Assembly (NCBI GenBank): GCA_018712515.1
Contig: DVGW01000022.1
Coordinates: 90,839-154,838 of the forward strand
Reading direction: 5' to 3'
Length of the DNA: 64,000 bases
DNA from: Aphodovivens avicola
GTDB taxonomy: Bacteria > Actinomycetota > Coriobacteriia > Coriobacteriales > Eggerthellaceae
Positions 25,731 to 34,804 of this stretch are shown in pieces. The position numbers were made by a program, and so were the translations under genes. The notes under the pieces were generated by a model that saw only the letters and a program-made list of their open reading frames with translations, had not been told where the DNA came from and searched no databases. Position 1 is the stretch's first letter. Each line of letters opens with the position of its first letter.

Positions 25731-27785
25731 CATGCTTGCTGCGGCGCAGGCGTACGCGGCGCACGGCCTGGCCGTGTTCCCGCTGGTGCCGCGGAAGAAG
25801 GAGCCTGCGTGCGCCCATGGGGTGAAGGACGCGACCACCGACTCAGCCGAGATAGCCGAGGCGTGGAGGGCGCATCCCGACATGAACGTGGCGATAGCCT
25901 GCGGCGCCCCGTCCGGCGGCTTGCTGGTCATCGACATCGACGTTGACGGCGAGACGGGCAAGGACGGCATGGAGCACCTGCTGGCATGGGAGCGCAGGCA
26001 CGGCGAGCTTCCGGAGACCGCCAGCGTGGTCACCGGGCGCGGCGGCATGCACCTGTACTACCGCGTGGACGGCGCCGTGCGCAACAGCGTCAACGAGGAG
26101 ATTGGCATCGACATCCGCGGCGACGGCGGGTACGTAATGGCGCCGCCGAGCATACATCCCAACGGGCGGCGCGTGGAGTGGGAGAACGACCCGGAGGAGT
26201 TCGGGATCGCGGACGCCGACGAGAACGTCCTGGCGTTCGTGGAGAGCGTGCGCCCGTCTGGGTTCGGGGAGCGCCGGAAGAAGGTCGACATAACGAAGCG
26301 GCACCATCAGGGGGCAGGAACAAGGCGCTGTTCCAGGCGCTTTGCTCGGCTCGATCCGCAGGCTTCAACGATGCGGCGATGGAGGCGTTCGCGGACACCT
26401 ACAACCGCATGCAGCTCGACCCTCCGCTGCCGGGCGACGAGGTGCGCAGGACGCTCGACAGCGTGCTGATGTACGAGCCTGGCAACAAGGAGGTGGAGGA
26501 TTCGAAGCCGCCTTCGACAAGGGGACGGCGAGGACCCGCCTTCAAGCACAACGAATGCGCCAGAGCGCTCATGGACGAGCACGGCGCATGCTTCATCGAC
26601 GGCATGCCGGCGATCCGGCACAACGGTCGATACGAGGTCGGATGGCGCGCCGTGGACGACGCGATCATATCCATGCACGACGATGTGCCGAAATCCAAGC
26701 AGAACGAAGTCCACCACTATCTGACGGTCAAGGCGCCGCGCGTCGAGCAGTCGCGCCCGACGCTGGTGGCGTTCGAGAACGGCGTGCTCGACGTGGAGAC
26801 CATGGAGCTTCGGGGCTACCGCGACGACGACGTGATACCGAACGTGGTGCCGCATGACTGGAATCCGGACGCGTCGTGCGGCGCGGTGGACGCCGTGCTT
26901 GAGAAGATGGCGTGCGGCGACGTGGGGATGCAGCTCAACCTCACCGAGGTCGTCGGGCTGTGCATGTACCGGAACAACCGGCACTATCCGATATGCCCCG
27001 TGCTGCTGGGCGAGGGGTCGAACGGCAAGTCGACCTACATCTCGATGCTGCGGAACGTCGTTGGCCGCGAGAACGCCAGCGCGCTGCAGCCGCGAGAGAT
27101 CGGCGCGAGGTTCCAGGCGGCGATGCTGCTGGGGAAGCTCGCTAACCTCGGAGACGACATCTCAAACGACTACCTTGATGGCGACTCGTGCGCCGTCATC
27201 AAGAAGGTCGCGACGGGCGACGACCTGTACACCGACGTGAAGGGCGGGGAGGGTTTCAGCTTCACGCCGTACTGCACGATGGTGTTCAGCGCCAACAAGT
27301 TCCCGCGCCTGGGGGACGCGTCGGACGGCATGATGCGCCGGCTCTTCCCCATGCAGTTCAACGCCAGGTTCACGGCGGACGATCCGGACTACGACCCGAT
27401 GATCGGCGAGAAGCTGTCGACAGACGAGGCCGCCGAGTACCTGTGCAAGATCGGCGTCGAGGGACTCCGGCGCGTCATATCGCAGGGCGGCATGACGCCG
27501 AACGAGGCAAGCAAGACGATTCGCCACGACATACAGGTCAGCAACGACACGGTGCTCGCGTGGATAGACGACGCCGGAACCGAGCCGGAAGACGTGATCG
27601 GGAAGACCAAGGACGAGTGCTATGCGGACTACCGATCGTGGTGCGAATCCAACGGAGTGCAGCCGGTTTCGGCGAGAAAAATGAGTGGCACATTTCTGGC
27701 ACATTGGCACATTTCACTCGCCCGAATTGTGCACAAGGAGTTTTCAGACGGAAGAAAGACGGTGAGGGTGTATGAGCGACTATGA
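25723..27785 (+). pseudogene. Bifunctional primase-polymerase/D5-like helicase, frameshifted
   Basis: The first frame (25723-26469) encodes a primase-polymerase domain: AHGLAVFPLVPRKKEP, LVIDIDVDGETG with catalytic acids, and VTGRGGMHLYYR. The PriCT domain and helicase continue in the -1 frame to 27785: GRNKALFQALCSARSAGF, Walker A GEGSNGKST, and VFSANKFPRLGD. The natural join HHQGGRNKALFQ needs six G residues where the sequence has five (26310-26314). As given, the primase part stops at 26469. It could be an indel or assembly error, decay, or slippage; the G5 run is not a classic slippery site. In an intact phage this would prime and unwind DNA at the nearby origin. Confidence 0.85.
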
Positions 27786-27951
27786 CGTTCTGTGCCATTG
27801 TGCCGCATTTGTGCCGCATTTGTGCCAGCGCATAACTCCTGGTCAAACGCGGTTTGGCACATTGGCACATTTCGTAGGGGGCTTCTACCTCAAATTAAAG
27901 GAAATAAAAAATATAAATAAATATACGGGTACGCGCGCGCGCGAGTGTGCC
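27687..27951. other. Candidate phage replication origin: iteron array plus AT-rich tract
   Basis: Ten copies of one hexamer occur. GGCACA is at 27687, 27698, 27706, 27856 and 27864; TGTGCC (its complement) is at 27791, 27799, 27810, 27821 and 27946. Neighbours are spaced 8 or 11 bases. The central block repeats GCATTTGTGCC. The 19-base TGGCACATTGGCACATTTC occurs twice exactly (from 27697 and from 27855). At 27892-27925 lies a 34-base tract almost wholly A and T in a GC-rich phage, a likely unwinding element. It sits at the 3' end of the primase-helicase gene. The 27786-28004 gap holds no supported gene. Confidence 0.65.
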
Positions 27952-28004
27952 GTGCCATTTCCCTACCGTGACGGTGGAGTTTACGGGGCGCGGGGGTTGG
28001 GGCG

Positions 28005-28328
28005 ATGAGGCTCTACGTCATAGGCCCCGTGTCCGGCTTCCCGGCGAACAACCGGCCCGCGTTCGAGCGCGCCGCACGGCAGCTCCACCGCGCGCTCGGA
28101 TGCGCCGTGGAGATACCGCACGACACGGTGCCGTCGGACGCGGACTGGAATACCGCCATGCGGCTGTCGATCGCCGCCATGGTGCGCTGCGACGGCGTGG
28201 CGCTGCTCGAAGGCTGGCAGTGGAGCCAGGGAGCGAGGATAGAGCGCAAGCTGGCGGTGGACATCGGCATCCAGACCGGCAGCGTGCCGTGGTGGGAGGC
28301 GACGGGGGGTGCGTCGCATGGGCGGTAA
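28005..28328 (+). CDS. DUF4406 protein, nucleoside 2-deoxyribosyltransferase-like
   Basis: A 107-residue protein. MRLYVIGPVSGFP at the N-terminus and ALLEGWQWSQGARIERKLAVDIG match the DUF4406 / deoxyribosyltransferase-like fold, where the Glu-rich loop binds nucleoside. It may act in nucleotide metabolism of phage DNA. The following gene starts inside its end. Confidence 0.75.
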   Translation: MRLYVIGPVSGFPANNRPAFERAARQLHRALGCAVEIPHDTVPSDADWNTAMRLSIAAMVRCDGVALLEGWQWSQGARIERKLAVDIGIQTGSVPWWEATGGASHGR

Positions 28329-28539
28329 CTATCCGCTCGGCACCTACGAATGCGATCCCCGCGCCCCGTGGAACCGCGCCGAGCCGTGGGAGATGGAGGC
28401 GTGCCGCACGTGCCGGTGGCTGCGCGAGGCCGAGGTGTTCGGCAGGCGCTGCATGGTGTGCGCCGACCCGGAGTCGCCGCTCGTGTTCAACGTGGAGCCG
28501 AGAAGCGCGGCGTGCGAGAACTGGGAAGCGTGCTTCTGA
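28318..28539 (+). CDS. Small Cys-rich phage protein
   Basis: A 73-residue protein with CRTCRWLREAEVFGRRCMVC and two more Cys near the ends, likely a zinc-binding module. It overlaps the DUF4406 gene by 11 bases in another frame. No family is recognised with confidence. Confidence 0.6.
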   Translation: MGGNYPLGTYECDPRAPWNRAEPWEMEACRTCRWLREAEVFGRRCMVCADPESPLVFNVEPRSAACENWEACF

Positions 28540-28662
28540 CGGCCTGAGACGGCCATGACGGCGCGATCGCGTCGAAAACGATAACTTACCCATGAAATAC
28601 GACAATGCCCCTATGACGAGCGCTCAGCAAGCCGCAGGGGGGCCGATAGGAGGTGGAGTGAC

Positions 28663-29091
28663 ATGCCGATCGCCTACGGGATGGTAGGGGGAGTCAAGCA
28701 CCCTGACAACGCGCCCGCCGCGCCGACGGAGGAAAACCCGCCGAAGGACAAAGGACCGGTCGCGAAGCCCGTCGAGATCGCGCCGGTCTCTACCGCATGC
28801 CCGTCGTGCGGCGTCCTGACGGCGCACGGCAAGATCAAGGACGGCATGTGCCGCGAGTGCCAATACGAGGCGCTGCTGCCAATCCACGCCCGCAACATGC
28901 GCCGCGCATGGAGGCGCGACGGGCGGAGGATGAAGGACGTGGCGGTCAAGCTGCACATCAAGCCGTCCGCGCTGTCGAACTACATGACCGGGCGCGTCTC
29001 GCCGACGCTGACGGTGTTCTCGGCGATCTGCCGTGAGCTTGGCGTCACGCCTAACGACGTGCTGGGATTCGAGAGCAAGGAGAAAAAATGA
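28663..29091 (+). CDS. HTH regulator with N-terminal zinc ribbon
   Basis: A 142-residue protein. A Pro-rich start is followed by a zinc-ribbon (CPSCGVLTAHG...CRECQYE, about residues 46-68) and then an XRE-type HTH (MKDVAVKLHIKPSALSNYMTGRVSPTL, about 88-115). AGGAGGTGGAG precedes the start and the stop overlaps the next gene (ATGA). It probably regulates phage transcription. Confidence 0.75.
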   Translation: MPIAYGMVGGVKHPDNAPAAPTEENPPKDKGPVAKPVEIAPVSTACPSCGVLTAHGKIKDGMCRECQYEALLPIHARNMRRAWRRDGRRMKDVAVKLHIKPSALSNYMTGRVSPTLTVFSAICRELGVTPNDVLGFESKEKK

Positions 29092-30383
29092 CGGGATTGA
29101 TGAGAGAGATGACGGGACTGGAGAGGCTGCGCAACGTAGCGAACGCCATGAGGGGCTACACCGTCCATGGCGGCGGCCCGCTTGATTTGGAGCTGATGGG
29201 AATCGCAGATCGGATCGAGCGGGAGCACCTGCGCGAGGTGGACGACATCTCCGGGCGGGACGCCGACGCGATCGCCTGGGTGGAGTCCCACGGCGGGGTC
29301 AAGGAGTGCGACCGCAAGGTCGAGGCGTCCATGGAGGTCGGCGACAAGTACACGCTCCTCCGCATGGAGCTGGGCAAGATGCTCGGCTACGACCTGATGG
29401 GCCAGTTCGACGCCTCCGACGAGGAGCTGGTGGAGAAGGTCGGGAAGCGCCTCATGCCCGAGGGCATGGAATGGCCCTGCTACGAGGATGGGGAGCCGGT
29501 GCGCATCGGAGACGAGTTCGAGTGCTGGTGCGGAGAGACTCACACCGTGGGCAGCGTCACCATCAGGGAGGGGCGCTCCACGCTCAACGAGAGTCAGCCG
29601 CATTCGTTCGTCGTGAGCGATGGCCCGTTCACCGCACACGGAAAGCGCGTCAAGCGCCCCGCGCCCAAGGTGTACGACGCAGACGGTGTTGAGATTCGCG
29701 TGGGGGACACGGTTTACGCACCGCAGTATTGCGACGTCCGATGTACCGTCATGGAGATCGACTTCGAAACCTACGGATACCTAGTTGAGGTTGAGAACGA
29801 GGGCGGGAAAAAGTTCAGGGAGACGCCCGACGTTTTCACCCACCAGCGCCCCGTGCTGGACGCCGACGGCGTGCCCATCCGCGAGGGCGATACGGTCTAC
29901 AGCATCGAGACGGGGGAACCCGTGACCGTCAATTGCGTAGATGGCGACAACCCGTGGTTCGGAACCACGGCTGGCACGATACGGCACTGCTCAAAGTTCA
30001 CCCACCGCGCCCCCGTCTTCGCGGCGGACGGCAAGCCGCTGCGCGTGGGGGAGACGGTGTTTACGGTCAACTTGGGAATTGAAGGCGTTGTCGAACGCAT
30101 CGAGCGCCAAGAGTATGACACGATCGTCCATGTTCGATTCATTGGCGACAACGATTGCGCAATGAGGGAACCGAGTGATATTACCCACGAGCGCGACAGT
30201 TGGGAGCGGCTGGAGGATGACGCCGATGCGCTCTTGAAGGCGGAATCCAATGGCAAGGGAAGCTACAACGCCGCGAACGACTACTGCAACGCCCACGGGC
30301 TCGGCACCGACGGCACCGTCTGGGTGCTCATGGCCCGCGACCTCGTGCGCCGCGCGAAGAAGCTGGCGGAGCGTGGTGCGTGA
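29088..30383 (+). CDS. Multi-repeat phage protein of unknown function
   Basis: A 431-residue protein. After a helical N-terminus (residues 1-120) come four related modules of about 60 residues, each opening with a strand-turn-strand motif: CYEDGEPVRIGDEF, VYDADGVEIRVGDTVY, VLDADGVPIREGDTVY and VFAADGKPLRVGETVF. The last 70 residues are helical and basic. The modules look like small beta-barrels (SH3/KOW-like) in tandem. Role unknown. Confidence 0.65.
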   Translation: MTGLMREMTGLERLRNVANAMRGYTVHGGGPLDLELMGIADRIEREHLREVDDISGRDADAIAWVESHGGVKECDRKVEASMEVGDKYTLLRMELGKMLGYDLMGQFDASDEELVEKVGKRLMPEGMEWPCYEDGEPVRIGDEFECWCGETHTVGSVTIREGRSTLNESQPHSFVVSDGPFTAHGKRVKRPAPKVYDADGVEIRVGDTVYAPQYCDVRCTVMEIDFETYGYLVEVENEGGKKFRETPDVFTHQRPVLDADGVPIREGDTVYSIETGEPVTVNCVDGDNPWFGTTAGTIRHCSKFTHRAPVFAADGKPLRVGETVFTVNLGIEGVVERIERQEYDTIVHVRFIGDNDCAMREPSDITHERDSWERLEDDADALLKAESNGKGSYNAANDYCNAHGLGTDGTVWVLMARDLVRRAKKLAERGA

Positions 30384-30592
30384 TGTGCGAGTTCTGCGAC
30401 GCGCGGCTCTACAAGCTCGGCAGAGCTGCGGTGCACGACACGTTCTTACACGCTGCTAGCCTGCGTATTAAGCACGCCGGACGGTCGAAATGGGATCTTC
30501 TTGTCTTCGACCCTCATGGTTGCCCATTGGCAGTTTTCCCGGTTCTGCATTGCCCCATGTGCGGGCGGAAGCTCGAGAAGGTGGAGCGATGA
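30383..30592 (+). CDS. Small zinc-ribbon phage protein
   Basis: A 69-residue protein with two CxxC knuckles, CEFC at the N-terminus and CPMCGRKLEKVER at the C-terminus, likely binding one zinc. Its start overlaps the previous stop (TGATG) and its stop overlaps the methyltransferase start. Confidence 0.65.
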   Translation: MCEFCDARLYKLGRAAVHDTFLHAASLRIKHAGRSKWDLLVFDPHGCPLAVFPVLHCPMCGRKLEKVER

Positions 30593-31743
30593 AGTACGCG
30601 AGCCTTTTCAGCGGCATAGAGGCGGCGAGCGTGGCGTGGGAGCCGCTCGGATGGGAACCTCTTGCTTTCTCCGAGATCGACCCGTTCTGTTGCGCCGTGC
30701 TGGCAGAGAGGTTCCAACACGTGCCTAATCTCGGGGACGTATCGAATATTGATTGGAAGAAAGCGGTGAGGAAACATGGAAAGCCAGATCTCGTTGTCGG
30801 CGGAAGCCCGTGCCAGAGCTTCAGCGTCGCTGGGAAAAGAGAAGGGTTCTCCGGAGCAAGCGGCCTCATGTGGGAGTACGTTCGAGCAGTTCGCGACGTC
30901 AAGCCTGATTGGGTTGTTTGGGAGAACGTCCCGGGAGCGCTCTCGAGCTCGCATGGGGAGGATTTCAGATGCCTGCTCGAGGCCCTGGATGCGCTCGGGT
31001 ACGGTCTGGCATGGAGGGTACTCGACGCGCAGTTCTTCGGCGTGGCCCAGCGGCGCGAGCGTCTCTTCCTTGTCGGACGCCTTGGAGACCCGGACGGTCC
31101 CTGCAAGGTACTTTTTGAGCCCGAGAGCCTGCGATGGGATCATCCGTCGAGCCGAGAGAAGAGGGAAGAACTTGCCTCCCGAACTGCATCAGGCGTTGTG
31201 CGACCAGATGGGAAACTTAATCGATCAGGCCAGCAGGTGATATGCCTTACCGATACCCAGGCCGGGGCGCACGTATCTGGGGAGCTGTGCGGGACATTAA
31301 CGGCTCACGCATCGAAAGATGCACCTGTCGTAAGCCAGTATGGCGAAGTGGCAGGCACGCTAACAGCGAGATTCGATTCGAGCCCATGCGTCGACAGAGG
31401 TCAGACGATTGTAGTCATGCCGTTCGATACGACGGCGATAACAAGCCCTGCGAATGGGTCGAATCCCAGATTCGGGGATCCTAACTCAACGCTCTGCGCG
31501 TCAAAGCACACTCCGACAGTTGTGATTCGAAACGGGATTAGTCAGACCGTGCGCAGGCTCACTCCGCGCGAATGCGAGCGTTTGCAGGGGTTCCCAGACG
31601 ACTGGACCCGCGTGCCTTACCGGGGCAAACCGACCGAGGAGTGCCCCGACACCCCCAGGTACAAGGCGATAGGCAACTCGATGGCGGTCCCCGTCATGCG
31701 GTGGATCGGCGAGCGCATTGAGGCGGCGGAGAGGGGCGAGTGA
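30589..31743 (+). CDS. DNA (cytosine-5-)-methyltransferase
   Basis: A 384-residue C5-methyltransferase. Motif I is SLFSGIEAAS. Motif IV GGSPCQSFS has catalytic Cys75. Motif VI is WENVPG, VIII QRRERLFLVG, and IX/X RRLTPRECERLQGFP...YKAIGNSMAVPV. The target-recognition region holds a repeated GTLTA element (CGTLTAHASKD, AGTLTARFDSS). No restriction enzyme is adjacent, so it is an orphan phage methylase, probably protecting phage DNA. Confidence 0.93.
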   Translation: MKYASLFSGIEAASVAWEPLGWEPLAFSEIDPFCCAVLAERFQHVPNLGDVSNIDWKKAVRKHGKPDLVVGGSPCQSFSVAGKREGFSGASGLMWEYVRAVRDVKPDWVVWENVPGALSSSHGEDFRCLLEALDALGYGLAWRVLDAQFFGVAQRRERLFLVGRLGDPDGPCKVLFEPESLRWDHPSSREKREELASRTASGVVRPDGKLNRSGQQVICLTDTQAGAHVSGELCGTLTAHASKDAPVVSQYGEVAGTLTARFDSSPCVDRGQTIVVMPFDTTAITSPANGSNPRFGDPNSTLCASKHTPTVVIRNGISQTVRRLTPRECERLQGFPDDWTRVPYRGKPTEECPDTPRYKAIGNSMAVPVMRWIGERIEAAERGE

Positions 31744-32081
31744 TGGACGACTACCTGATGCCGGGAATCCCCCGGAACATCGCTGAGAACCCCGACATGG
31801 AGACGGTTGAGCTCATCCGCGCGAGCATCACCGAGGACAGCTGCCAGGTGGTCGATAGCGACATGCTGCTTCCCTGCCCGTTCTGCGGCGGGAAGCCGTA
31901 CATCCAGGTGCACGAGCTGTCCGAGACGTGCGTCGAGTCGCGCGTCATCTGCCGGGGATGCCACGTCTCCACTTCGCGCGATTGCCAAAGCTGGCGCGTG
32001 TGGTGCGGGGACGACGACGTGACGCGGACGCTCGCCATAGGGCGGGCGATAAGCGGTTGGAACAGGAGGGTGTTGCCATGA
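31743..32081 (+). CDS. Lar-like zinc-ribbon phage protein
   Basis: A 112-residue protein. LLPCPFCGGKPYIQVHE...CRGCHVSTSRDC is the zinc-binding core of Lar/restriction-alleviation-type proteins, with IGRAISGWNRR at the C-terminus as in that family. It starts inside the methyltransferase stop (TGATG). Lar-type proteins can modulate type I restriction, which would fit a locus with a methylase, but this is family-level inference. Confidence 0.75.
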   Translation: MDDYLMPGIPRNIAENPDMETVELIRASITEDSCQVVDSDMLLPCPFCGGKPYIQVHELSETCVESRVICRGCHVSTSRDCQSWRVWCGDDDVTRTLAIGRAISGWNRRVLP

Positions 32082-32311
32082 AGGAGCTGAAACCCTGCCC
32101 GTTCTGCGGCACGAGGCTATCGAGGAGGAACGCGTTCGCCGGAGGCGCGCCGAGGAACGCCAGGCCCGTCAGATGCGTGGACACCGGCGAGGTGTACGAG
32201 TCCCAGTCGGCCGCCGCGATCGCGCACGGCGTCGCCCAGACCACAATATCGGCGTGCTGCCGAGGGAAGGTCGAGCGCCTGAAAAGCGGCATGAGATTCG
32301 AGTTCGCATGA
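32078..32311 (+). CDS. Zinc-knuckle protein fused to a NUMOD1-like motif
   Basis: A 77-residue protein. The N-terminus LKPCPFCGTRL resembles the Lar start. Residues about 30-75 (PVRCVDTGEVYESQSAAAIAHGVAQTTISACCRGK) resemble NUMOD1, a DNA-binding helix-turn-helix module of homing endonucleases. Without a nuclease domain it is probably a DNA-binding relic or regulator. Overlapping starts on both sides place it in the operon. Confidence 0.65.
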   Translation: MKELKPCPFCGTRLSRRNAFAGGAPRNARPVRCVDTGEVYESQSAAAIAHGVAQTTISACCRGKVERLKSGMRFEFA

Positions 32312-32706
32312 CGCCGCTCGAAAGCGCGATCCTGCGCGAAATGGCCCGTCCGGTCGTCGACAACCGGGCCGAAAGGGGCTGCTGCGGGGGATGCGGTGAG
32401 TGCTGCGGGAGGGTTCTCCCGCTGTCCGTCTTCGATGTCGCGCGACTCAAGGCGTACGTCGAGCGGAACGGGATCGAGCCGTCGCCCGGGTCCTGGATCG
32501 ACGGGGACGGGCTGACGGTCAACATGATGTGCCCGTTTCTGGACGAGGGGAGGATGTGCAAGGTGTACGAGGCGCGCCCGGAGATATGCAGTGTGTACAG
32601 ATGCTACCTGCACAAGGCCGGCCTCGTCGAAGCGCCGTACCGCATAGGGTCCATGAGGGTCGTGGACATGAGGGATGTTTTCGGATGGGCAGATTGCGCG
32701 TTCTGA
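32308..32706 (+). CDS. YkgJ-type cysteine-cluster protein
   Basis: A 132-residue protein with CCGGCGECCGRVLPL, MMCPFLDEGRMCKVYEARPEIC and SVYRCYL, the conserved Cys set of YkgJ/UPF0153-like proteins thought to bind zinc or an Fe-S cluster. Its role in phage is unknown. It is the last gene of the overlapping early run. Confidence 0.75.
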   Translation: MTPLESAILREMARPVVDNRAERGCCGGCGECCGRVLPLSVFDVARLKAYVERNGIEPSPGSWIDGDGLTVNMMCPFLDEGRMCKVYEARPEICSVYRCYLHKAGLVEAPYRIGSMRVVDMRDVFGWADCAF

Positions 32707-33141
32707 GGGATATCGCTCGCGAGATACGTAGATGTGCATCGGAAACATGTCGAAAGCACGAGAAAAGAAGGAGAGCGACTGCGTCATGAGCGATCAGGGC
32801 ACGAAGAGCATGACGTTAGCGCTGTCTAGAGCGTAATAAGTCCGATAAAGATACGGCGGCTTTGGTGAATAATGAGCTGCTAGAAGATGGTGAAACGATA
32901 ATGGAGGATCAAGAAAGGGCCGCGCTACTGCACGGCCCCGATTGGCGTAGATGGGGGGTCGAGGGTTCGAACCTCTGTGCTGGTCACGTGCAAGTCTGTC
33001 ACATGTGCCGATAATCGAGCGCCACCCCCACCTAGGCACAAAGCTCCCTCGATCATCTGTAGACATGCTGCCATAATTACCCCTTTCTCGTAACAGCCGT
33101 TTGCTATAGCGAAAACGAGGGCAAGCGCTAGAGGTATTACC
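32707..33141. other. Gap before the AT-rich island
   Basis: No gene is well supported. A 34-codon frame at 32732-32836 lacks a ribosome site. The stretch GAGGGTTCGAACCTC near 32960 looks like a tRNA T arm, but no full cloverleaf can be drawn around it. GC content falls toward 33141, where an AT-rich segment of different composition begins. Confidence 0.4.
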
Positions 33142-33417
33142 ATGAACACCTCAATCGAAAATGACAGAGTGACAGACATTGACGACTATGCTCAGTTTAG
33201 CACGTTGTCGATCGTTGTGAAGTTGATTGGTGTCCCTGTTGGGTTCGATGGCCGATTGATTTTTTGGTCAGTTGCTTTTAGCTATGCCGAACAATGCGAA
33301 TCGATGGATATCATGCTGTATTCAGATCTAATAAACTCGAATATACGATTAAGCGTTACCGTTCGAACAATTTCTTCTATTTTAAGACGTTATTTGCAGA
33401 TTAATAGCAAAAATTAG
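33142..33417 (+). CDS. Hypothetical protein at the edge of the AT-rich island
   Basis: A 91-residue protein with GAGGT 7 bases upstream of the ATG. The composition is AT-rich like the ATPase-RloB pair that follows. It has no membrane segment or recognised domain. It could be a third component of the defence module or an unrelated passenger. Confidence 0.45.
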   Translation: MNTSIENDRVTDIDDYAQFSTLSIVVKLIGVPVGFDGRLIFWSVAFSYAEQCESMDIMLYSDLINSNIRLSVTVRTISSILRRYLQINSKN

Positions 33418-33419
33418 CT

Positions 33420-33425
33420 TATAAT
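33420..33425 (+). promoter_or_regulatory. Candidate -10 box for the ATPase-RloB operon
   Basis: A perfect TATAAT lies 31 bases before the ATPase ATG. TTGCAG is upstream at 33394-33399, but the 20-base spacer is long. A private promoter would let the pair be expressed from the silent prophage. Confidence 0.5.
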
Positions 33426-33456
33426 CGATACATCTGTAGAGCGAAAGGCAAATGCA

Positions 33457-34797
33457 ATGCTTATTGAGTTCGAAGTGTCGAATTATAGATCGATCAAAGA
33501 TCCCGCTAAACTGTCACTTGCTGCTATTAACTACTATAAAGAGAATAAGGATCAGCTGATTTTCGACACGCTCCCTGGTCTTTCTGGCGTTAATTATGTA
33601 AGAGCAGCTGCGGTGTATGGACCGAATGCTTCCGGAAAATCATCGATTTTTCAAGCTCTGTCTACCATGAGGGATATGGTTCTTTCCTCCTCAACGAAGA
33701 AAGCGAGCTATAGGCTTCCCTATGATCCGTTTGCTTTCGATGAGGAGTGCAAGAAAAAACCCACTAGTTTTTCGGTGATGTTTACAGCTGGTGGCGTTAG
33801 ATTCCAATATGAGTTTTCCTATGTCGCGGATAAAGTTCTGACAGAGAGTCTTTTTGCGTATCCAAAAGGCCGTAAGCAGGTTTGGTTCACTCGATCTCCT
33901 TCATCAAATGGGGATGCTTCTTCTATGGATCGGGTTGTTTGTGGCTCTCCTTACTTGGGTATCCCATCCGCTATTGTGCCTCTGTTGAACGATAACGCCT
34001 TGCTTCTTTCATTGCTTGCAAATTATCCAAAATTCGAAGATAGCAAAACGATCCAGCCGATCTACAAATGGTTTGCTGATGATCTGATGATTATCCGTCG
34101 AGGGCCCAACGAGAACGTTCGTCTGCCTTTCTCTGGAGAGATTGTCGACGGAAAAACCGGGAGCGACTACCAAAGAAAGTTTATTCAAGATATGCTGAGA
34201 AAGGCGGACGTCGGAATCGTCGAAGCGAAGATTGCGCGTAGGTCGATGTTCGAAGAAGTCAAAGCGATGGGGTTGAAGCTTGGCATAAACGAAGACGATT
34301 CGGAATTTCGAGAGCTTCTTGAGGGTCTCGACGATGCTAATAGGGAGATCAAAACGGTCGTTTTCTCTCACTTAGGTCAGGATAAGGCTGTCGAGTTCGA
34401 AATTGCCAACGAGTCTGATGGAACCCAACAGCTTTTCGTTTTGAGCGGGTATATCGCAAGGTCGATTGAATGCGGCTCGACTATCTTTGTAGATGAACTG
34501 GATGCGTCGATTCATCCTGCGTTGGTCAAGGAAGTTATTAATTGTTTTCTCGATCCTAAATGCAATACGAAAAATGCTCAGCTTGTGTTCTCGGCGCATA
34601 ATCCATGCTTATTGGAGGACGGTTTCTTGAGAAGAGATCAGATTTGGCTCACGGAAAAGAAGAGCGGTGCTACCGTTCTCTATCCTATTTCCGAATTTTC
34701 TCCGCGAAAGAAAGAGTCTTTAATGAATGGTTACCTTGCTGGTAGGTATTCTGCTACGCCGGTGGTTCCCTACTGTTTCGGTTGCGCGAAAGAATGA
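33457..34797 (+). CDS. AAA/ABC-type ATPase of an AbiL/RloA-like defence pair
   Basis: A 446-residue ATPase of the AAA_15/AAA_21 type. It starts IEFEVSNYRSIKD, with Walker A GPNASGKSS (Lys61), an ABC-like signature in NESDGTQQLFVLSG, Walker B STIFVDELDASIHP near residue 345, and the switch motif SAHNP. Such ATPases paired with an RloB gene make up AbiL-type abortive infection systems. The gene is AT-rich compared with the rest of the phage, a sign of recent acquisition. Confidence 0.85.
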   Translation: MLIEFEVSNYRSIKDPAKLSLAAINYYKENKDQLIFDTLPGLSGVNYVRAAAVYGPNASGKSSIFQALSTMRDMVLSSSTKKASYRLPYDPFAFDEECKKKPTSFSVMFTAGGVRFQYEFSYVADKVLTESLFAYPKGRKQVWFTRSPSSNGDASSMDRVVCGSPYLGIPSAIVPLLNDNALLLSLLANYPKFEDSKTIQPIYKWFADDLMIIRRGPNENVRLPFSGEIVDGKTGSDYQRKFIQDMLRKADVGIVEAKIARRSMFEEVKAMGLKLGINEDDSEFRELLEGLDDANREIKTVVFSHLGQDKAVEFEIANESDGTQQLFVLSGYIARSIECGSTIFVDELDASIHPALVKEVINCFLDPKCNTKNAQLVFSAHNPCLLEDGFLRRDQIWLTEKKSGATVLYPISEFSPRKKESLMNGYLAGRYSATPVVPYCFGCAKE

Positions 34798-34804
34798 TCA
34801 GCTT

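Noticed and set aside
26310..26314. Programmed -1 shift at the primase G5 run
   Set aside because: The local sequence CAG GGG GCA is not an X XXY YYZ heptamer, unlike the real signal at 46272.
27786..27960. CRISPR-like array in the TGTGCC repeats
   Set aside because: Repeats are 6-11 bases with 8/11 spacing and mixed direction, unlike CRISPR repeats and spacers. No cas gene is in the window.
27772..28008. A 78-codon frame overlapping the primase-helicase end
   Set aside because: It runs through the iteron array and the AT tract, has biased composition that follows those repeats, and lacks a ribosome site.
32940..32990. tRNA-like T arm (GAGGGTTCGAACCTC)
   Set aside because: No acceptor stem, D arm or anticodon arm can be placed around it on either strand.
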